Assembly (NCBI GenBank): GCA_023410875.1
Contig: JAEYPH010000103.1
Coordinates: 1 to 64,000, forward strand
DNA length: 64,000 nucleotides
DNA from: Bacillota bacterium
GTDB lineage: Bacteria > Bacillota > Clostridia > Christensenellales > UMGS416
Reading direction: 5' to 3'
The translations under genes and the position numbers were made by a program. Shown piece after piece: positions 60,044 through 64,000 of the stretch. The notes below the pieces were generated by a model. That model did not search any database, was not told where the DNA came from, and worked only from the letters and a program-made list of their open reading frames with translations. How positions within the stretch are numbered: the stretch's first letter is position 1; each line of letters starts with the position of its first letter.

Positions 60044-61999
60044 TCACGTATCCTGTTCAGGCCACTCCCTGCCGCGCTTGAGGGGGAAGAACACCTTGAT
60101 ACGGCGATTCTTCCAGTAGTATTCCCAGGCTCTGGTGAACCACGGAATCGCATAATAATCCAAGCCGAAAGCGCGGCCCGCGCCGCCCAAGCAGACGATG
60201 GAGGCGAAGGCCATCCACCACGAATCCAGATACAGGCCCGTGGATGTGACGAACATGGCCAGCAGAATGCCGGAGCCGGCGGCCGCCGCGAAGGTGAAGA
60301 ACCCACCCAGCAGCATCAGGCCAATGACGACTTCCGCCAGCGTGATGACGATCTGGAAGAGCATCTCCCATGTGTGGCTGCTCAGCGCCCAGCCCTGGAT
60401 CAGCCAGGGTACAAAGTTGAAGGAATCGAAGTGCAGCACGTTGATCTTGCCGAAGATGGCTTCGGAGATCGCGTTGCCCTCCACCAGCGTGCTGGCCTTG
60501 CCCAGAATGAACTGCACAACCTTGAGGTTGACATCCACCAGCGTATCCATACGCAGAGCAGTGCCGCCGGCGGTGGCGGAGGTGGCCACATCGGTCAGCT
60601 CATAGCCGCGGGCCATGCCCATGAACTCAGCCAGCCGGGGCGAACCCAGCCATCCTTCGGTGATCTTCTGGATGCCTTCATAGAGCCAATAGCCGCCCAG
60701 GAACATGCGCAGAGGCACTGTCCACCAGGCCTGCATCTTGCGGGTGTAGTGCTGCTCCACCAGCGTCATGTCCTGCCTGCGGTGCACGAGCTCATCCTTC
60801 AGATAGCGAGCCGGGCCCCGGAAGCCCATGATTTCAAACAGATAGTGCACGTTGACCAGGAACTTCATGACCATGGACAGCCACGAGGGCAGGCGCTTGC
60901 CCATGATCTCGCTGACGGCGAAGTAGTTGCCGATGCACACCATGGTGCCGTGGAACTTCACGGTGACCTTCTCGGGCTTCTGCCCGCGGATGTGGCGCAG
61001 GATGTTGGCGGCGGCGCCTTCGGCGGTCTGCAGCGCGTTTTCCACCATGGCGGCATAAGGGCGGCGGTTCTCGCCGCACCGGCCGCCGCTGTCGCCCACG
61101 GCGTACACGTCATCGCGGCCCACGAAGCAGAAGTCATCCACCTGCACGCGCTTGGCCCCCCCGACGGTTTCCAGGGCGGCTTCGCGCAGCGATTCGCTGG
61201 CGGCCACGCCGGCGCACCAGATCATCGTGGCGGTGGGCAGCTCGGTGATCACATCGCCCCGCTTGATCACGGCGCGGTCGGTCTTCATCTCGGTGATGGC
61301 GGTTTCCAGCAGAATCTCGATGCCCAGCTTCTTTTCCATGTAGCGGTGGGACTTGGCGCTGTTGACCTCGTCCAGGTTGGGCAGCACGCGCTTGAGCATG
61401 TCCAGCAGCACCAGGCGCACTTCCTTGCGGTCGATGCCATGGGCGCGGCACAAAGGCTTGACCCAATGGGCCAGCTCGCCGATCATCTCTACGCCGGTGA
61501 AGCCCGCGCCGCCCACGGCGAAGGTCAGCAGCCGCTTGCGCTCGGCAGGGTCCTGGGTCTTGCCGGCGCGGGCGAAGCAATCCTTGATGTGCTCGCGAAT
61601 CTTCACGGCGTCGTCGAAGCTCCACAGCGTGAAGGCATTCTCCTTCATGCCGGGAATGCCGTAGAACGCCGGCGAGCTGCCCAGCGCCAGGATCGCGTAA
61701 TCATATGTATAGCTGCCCCGGTCGCCGGTGAACACCTTGGCGTCAAAATCAAACTTGTTGATGTTGTCGGTGACGATGTTCACGCGGGTGTCGCGGAAGA
61801 TCTCCTTGAGCGGAATGCGCACGGAGTCCTCATCCTGGCGGTTGCCCGCTACCTCGTGCAGCTCGGTCAGCAGCGTGTGATAGGGGTTCCTATCGATGAT
61901 CGTCACCTCGACGCCATCCCTCTTACCCTTGCGGTTCAGGTGGAGCGCCGCGGCGATGCCCGCATAGCCGGCACCTACGATCACTACCTTCTTGGCCAT
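60044..61999 (-). CDS. ndh2: Type II NADH:quinone oxidoreductase with C-terminal membrane domain
   Basis: 651 residues; ATG 61999 with AAAGGAGAGG. FAD site VVIVGAGYAGIAAALHL (5-21) and NADH site FAVGGAGFTGVEMIGEL (around 165) are intact, and VYAVGDSGG closes the FAD site. NDH-2 usually ends near residue 400. Here 230 more residues contain four or more hydrophobic segments, resembling a DoxX-like domain. Listeria Ndh2 of the extracellular electron transfer locus has a comparable membrane extension. It would pass NADH electrons to a quinone pool separate from aerobic respiration. First gene of the leftward locus. Confidence 0.9.
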   Translation of the reverse strand: MAKKVVIVGAGYAGIAAALHLNRKGKRDGVEVTIIDRNPYHTLLTELHEVAGNRQDEDSVRIPLKEIFRDTRVNIVTDNINKFDFDAKVFTGDRGSYTYDYAILALGSSPAFYGIPGMKENAFTLWSFDDAVKIREHIKDCFARAGKTQDPAERKRLLTFAVGGAGFTGVEMIGELAHWVKPLCRAHGIDRKEVRLVLLDMLKRVLPNLDEVNSAKSHRYMEKKLGIEILLETAITEMKTDRAVIKRGDVITELPTATMIWCAGVAASESLREAALETVGGAKRVQVDDFCFVGRDDVYAVGDSGGRCGENRRPYAAMVENALQTAEGAAANILRHIRGQKPEKVTVKFHGTMVCIGNYFAVSEIMGKRLPSWLSMVMKFLVNVHYLFEIMGFRGPARYLKDELVHRRQDMTLVEQHYTRKMQAWWTVPLRMFLGGYWLYEGIQKITEGWLGSPRLAEFMGMARGYELTDVATSATAGGTALRMDTLVDVNLKVVQFILGKASTLVEGNAISEAIFGKINVLHFDSFNFVPWLIQGWALSSHTWEMLFQIVITLAEVVIGLMLLGGFFTFAAAAGSGILLAMFVTSTGLYLDSWWMAFASIVCLGGAGRAFGLDYYAIPWFTRAWEYYWKNRRIKVFFPLKRGREWPEQDT

Positions 62000-62168
62000 G
62001 TGCCCTCTCCTTTCCAATGAAACACCAATCCATACTCTCCCGCATTTCCGGGATTATAACAACAATCCATCCAACATTTCCGTCGCCGTCGTGAGCGCCG
62101 TTGCGGCTGGCCACATCTTGGGGTCAGCCGGCTGGCAGAAGCCCATATGGAGGTTTTAATCCCCCATG

Positions 62169-62231
62169 ACATACGTCCGGTATGTAGATTTTCTAACGAT
62201 TGATACTAGCATAAAACGCCGCTCTTTTCAA
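62169..62231 (-). promoter_or_regulatory. Promoter and TetR-like operator of the electron-transfer locus
   Basis: On the minus strand TTGAAA (62226-62231), a 17-base spacer and TAGTAT (62203-62208). Just downstream is ACATACGTCCGGTATGT (62169-62185), with perfect 6-base arms, the geometry of a TetR-family site. It lies about 170 bases before the NDH-2 start. The 432-base gap to 62432 holds these signals, the DnaA boxes and no gene. Confidence 0.5.
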
Positions 62232-62300
62232 TGTTTCGGGCTTCGCGCAATGGCGACAATTGCACTCCTTATTATTGGAATAATCCCAAAAATTGATAAA

Positions 62301-62319
62301 TTATTCACAATTATCCACA
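62301..62319 (+). promoter_or_regulatory. Two tandem DnaA boxes
   Basis: TTATTCACA (62301-62309) and a perfect TTATCCACA (62311-62319), same strand, one base apart, in an AT-rich patch between the electron-transfer promoter and the GH36 gene. Confidence 0.6.
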
Positions 62320-62432
62320 GCTTCCAGCCGGTGGAATTTTAAACCTTTGCAACGCGTATGTGATACAATGATCTTCAGGCGGGCCCGTTTTAACCCGCCA
62401 CATACCCGCGAGGAATCCGCAGGAGCCGCTCC

Positions 62433-64000
62433 ATGTCCATCTTTTATACCCCTTCCACCGGTATCTTTCAGCTGGACAGCCGCCGCGCCAGCTATGTGCT
62501 GCAGGTGCGCGACGGATATCTGTTCCATCTCTACTGGGGCGCGCCGCTGGGCCCGGGAGACCATGGCTACATGCTGCAGCACCGGGGCCGGGCGTCCTTC
62601 TCCGCCACCACGCCAGGGGACCCGCCCTTCAGCGCCGACGCTGCGCCCTTTGAATATCCGGCCGACGGTTGCGGCGACATGCGCATGGCCGCGTTGCGCC
62701 TGCGCCACGCCGACGGCAGCGAGGCCACGGAGCTGACCTATGAGGGCCACCGGCTGCTGCAGGGCAAGCCGGCGCTCGCAGGCCTGCCGCACACCCACTG
62801 CCGCGCAGAGCAGGATGCCCAGACGCTGGAGATCACGCTGGCCGATTCTGTCAAGAATATTGAGGTCGTCCTAAGCTATACGGTGTTCGAGGATTACGAG
62901 GGCATCGTGCGCAGTGTACGCATACGCAACCGCTCCCAAGAGCCGGTGACGGTGCTGCGCTGCCTGTCTGCCGCCGTGGACTGGGACTGCGGAGCCTTCG
63001 AAGAAATCCACCTGCACGGCGCATGGGCGCGGGAGCGCCACATCGAGCGCGCGCCGGTTACCCACGGCATCAAACTGCTGGAAAGCCGCCGGGGCGTTTC
63101 CTCCCATGCCTTGAACCCCTTCTTTGCGCTGGTGAGCCCCGGCGCCGGCGAGGAGCACGGCGAGGCCTGGGGCTTCTCCCTGGTGTACAGCGGCAATTGG
63201 TCCGGCGTCATCGAGCACGACCAATACGCTTCCACCCGGGCCATGCTGGGCATTTCGGACCATCAGTTCGCGTGGCGGCTGGGCCCCGGCGAGAGCTTCC
63301 AGGCCCCCGAGGTGATGCTCGTGTATTCCGGCCAGGGCCTGGGTGCCATGTCCGATGGCTTCCACCGGCTCATCCGCGACCGCCTGAGCCGAAGCTCTTG
63401 GACCCACAAACCCCGCCCCGTTCTTATCAACAATTGGGAGGCCACTTATTTCGATTTCGACGAGGCCAAGCTTACGGCCCTGGCGGCCAAGGCGGCCAGC
63501 CTGGGCATTGGGATGCTGGTGATGGACGACGGCTGGTTTGGCCGGCGCAACGACGACCGCAGCTCCCTGGGCGACTGGTTTGAGAACCGCGAAAAGCTGC
63601 CCGGCGGCCTGGCGCAGCTGGTGCGCCGGGTTAAGGAGCAGGGCGTGGGCTTTGGCATCTGGTTTGAGCCGGAGATGATCTCCCCGGACAGCGACCTGTA
63701 CCGCGCCCACCCCGACTGGTGCCTGCACATCCCCGGCCGGCGACGCACGACCGCCCGCCATCAGCTGGTGCTGGACATGAGCCGCGAGGACGTGTGCGAC
63801 CATCTGATCCAGACCTTCAGCGCCATCCTGCACAGCGCGCCCATCGATTATGTCAAGTGGGATTTCAACCGCAACCTGACCGAGGTATATTCCGAGCCCC
63901 TGGGCCCCCAGGGCCAGGGCGAGGTGTATCACCGCTTTATGCTGGGCACCTATCGGGTGCTGGACGTGCTGACCAGCCGGTTCCCCCACATCCTGTTCGA
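62433..64000 (+). CDS. GH36 alpha-galactosidase, C-terminus beyond the window
   Basis: 522 codons are present before the window ends; ATG 62433 with AGGAG about 8 bases upstream. The N-terminal beta-supersandwich includes FEDYEGIVRSVRIRN. The barrel starts near LINNWEATYFDFDE, with VMDDGWFGRR and GFGIWFEPEMISPDSDLY. The nucleophile is Asp477 in YVKWDFNRN; the acid/base Asp lies past the window. No signal peptide: cytoplasmic hydrolysis of raffinose-type or galactomannan-derived alpha-galactosides. A TACAAT -10-like element lies at 62364-62369. Confidence 0.92.
   Translation, partial: MSIFYTPSTGIFQLDSRRASYVLQVRDGYLFHLYWGAPLGPGDHGYMLQHRGRASFSATTPGDPPFSADAAPFEYPADGCGDMRMAALRLRHADGSEATELTYEGHRLLQGKPALAGLPHTHCRAEQDAQTLEITLADSVKNIEVVLSYTVFEDYEGIVRSVRIRNRSQEPVTVLRCLSAAVDWDCGAFEEIHLHGAWARERHIERAPVTHGIKLLESRRGVSSHALNPFFALVSPGAGEEHGEAWGFSLVYSGNWSGVIEHDQYASTRAMLGISDHQFAWRLGPGESFQAPEVMLVYSGQGLGAMSDGFHRLIRDRLSRSSWTHKPRPVLINNWEATYFDFDEAKLTALAAKAASLGIGMLVMDDGWFGRRNDDRSSLGDWFENREKLPGGLAQLVRRVKEQGVGFGIWFEPEMISPDSDLYRAHPDWCLHIPGRRRTTARHQLVLDMSREDVCDHLIQTFSAILHSAPIDYVKWDFNRNLTEVYSEPLGPQGQGEVYHRFMLGTYRVLDVLTSRFPHILF

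Noticed and set aside
62160..62340. Chromosomal replication origin near the DnaA boxes
   Set aside because: Only two boxes, no dnaA, dnaN or other origin genes nearby, and no cluster of further boxes.

Overview
The window looks like chromosome of a high-GC, Gram-positive-type anaerobe, most likely a Clostridia-class Bacillota. This is inferred from strong AGGAGG ribosome binding sites with frequent TTG/GTG starts, lipobox-bearing lipoproteins, a YesM/YesN two-component pair, LplB/YtcP-type sugar ABC operons and Fe-S oxidoreductases. I found no rRNA, tRNA or CRISPR array. Most of the window is GC-rich, but roughly the first 10 kb is clearly more AT-rich and reads as an accessory island.

Region 1 (1-10.0 kb, all leftward): a Rhs/YD-repeat polymorphic toxin locus. 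A 2094-residue secreted Rhs protein is followed by a candidate immunity gene. Next comes a displaced second Rhs C-terminal module with a different, PD-(D/E)XK-like nuclease tip and its own candidate immunity gene. An inverted-repeat element of about 165 bp (MITE-like) splits the displaced module. The far left end holds two small Cys-rich genes and a chimeric glycosyltransferase remnant.

Region 2 (10-16.4 kb): a methyltransferase-like protein, an AraC regulator, a degenerate GGDEF protein that keeps its c-di-GMP I-site, and a TetR regulator next to a CrtI-like FAD oxidoreductase. A mosaic of palindromes follows. Region 3 (16.5-22.5 kb): a nucleoside-type ABC importer (ATPase plus two permeases, no binding protein), a VOC protein, a Gfo/Idh/MocA dehydrogenase, and a Phd/Doc toxin-antitoxin pair whose toxin end is frameshifted.

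Region 4 (22.9-35 kb): an Fe-S aldo/keto reductase, GH29 fucosidase, GNAT, a TIM-barrel protein, MscS channel, P-loop kinase-like protein, amidase, ADP-ribosylglycohydrolase, AraC, and an ECF sigma factor with a probable membrane partner.

Region 5 (35-56 kb): glycan use. YesN/YesM diverges from one sugar ABC operon and a GH5-like enzyme. A LacI regulator then precedes a second ABC operon, followed by GH2, GH30, GH51, a Cys-rich small protein and a GH43-like enzyme. Three copies of a LacI-type operator around TAATCGATTG or its variants tie lacI to the second transporter.

Region 6 (57-62 kb, leftward): NDH-2 with a membrane tail, polyprenyl diphosphate synthase, an FMN-binding lipoprotein and ApbE flavin transferase. 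Together these resemble a compact flavin-based extracellular electron transfer locus. A promoter with a TetR-like palindrome lies upstream. The window ends in a GH36 alpha-galactosidase preceded by two tandem DnaA boxes. A dispersed repeat of about 135 bp occurs three times in full and once in part across the window.
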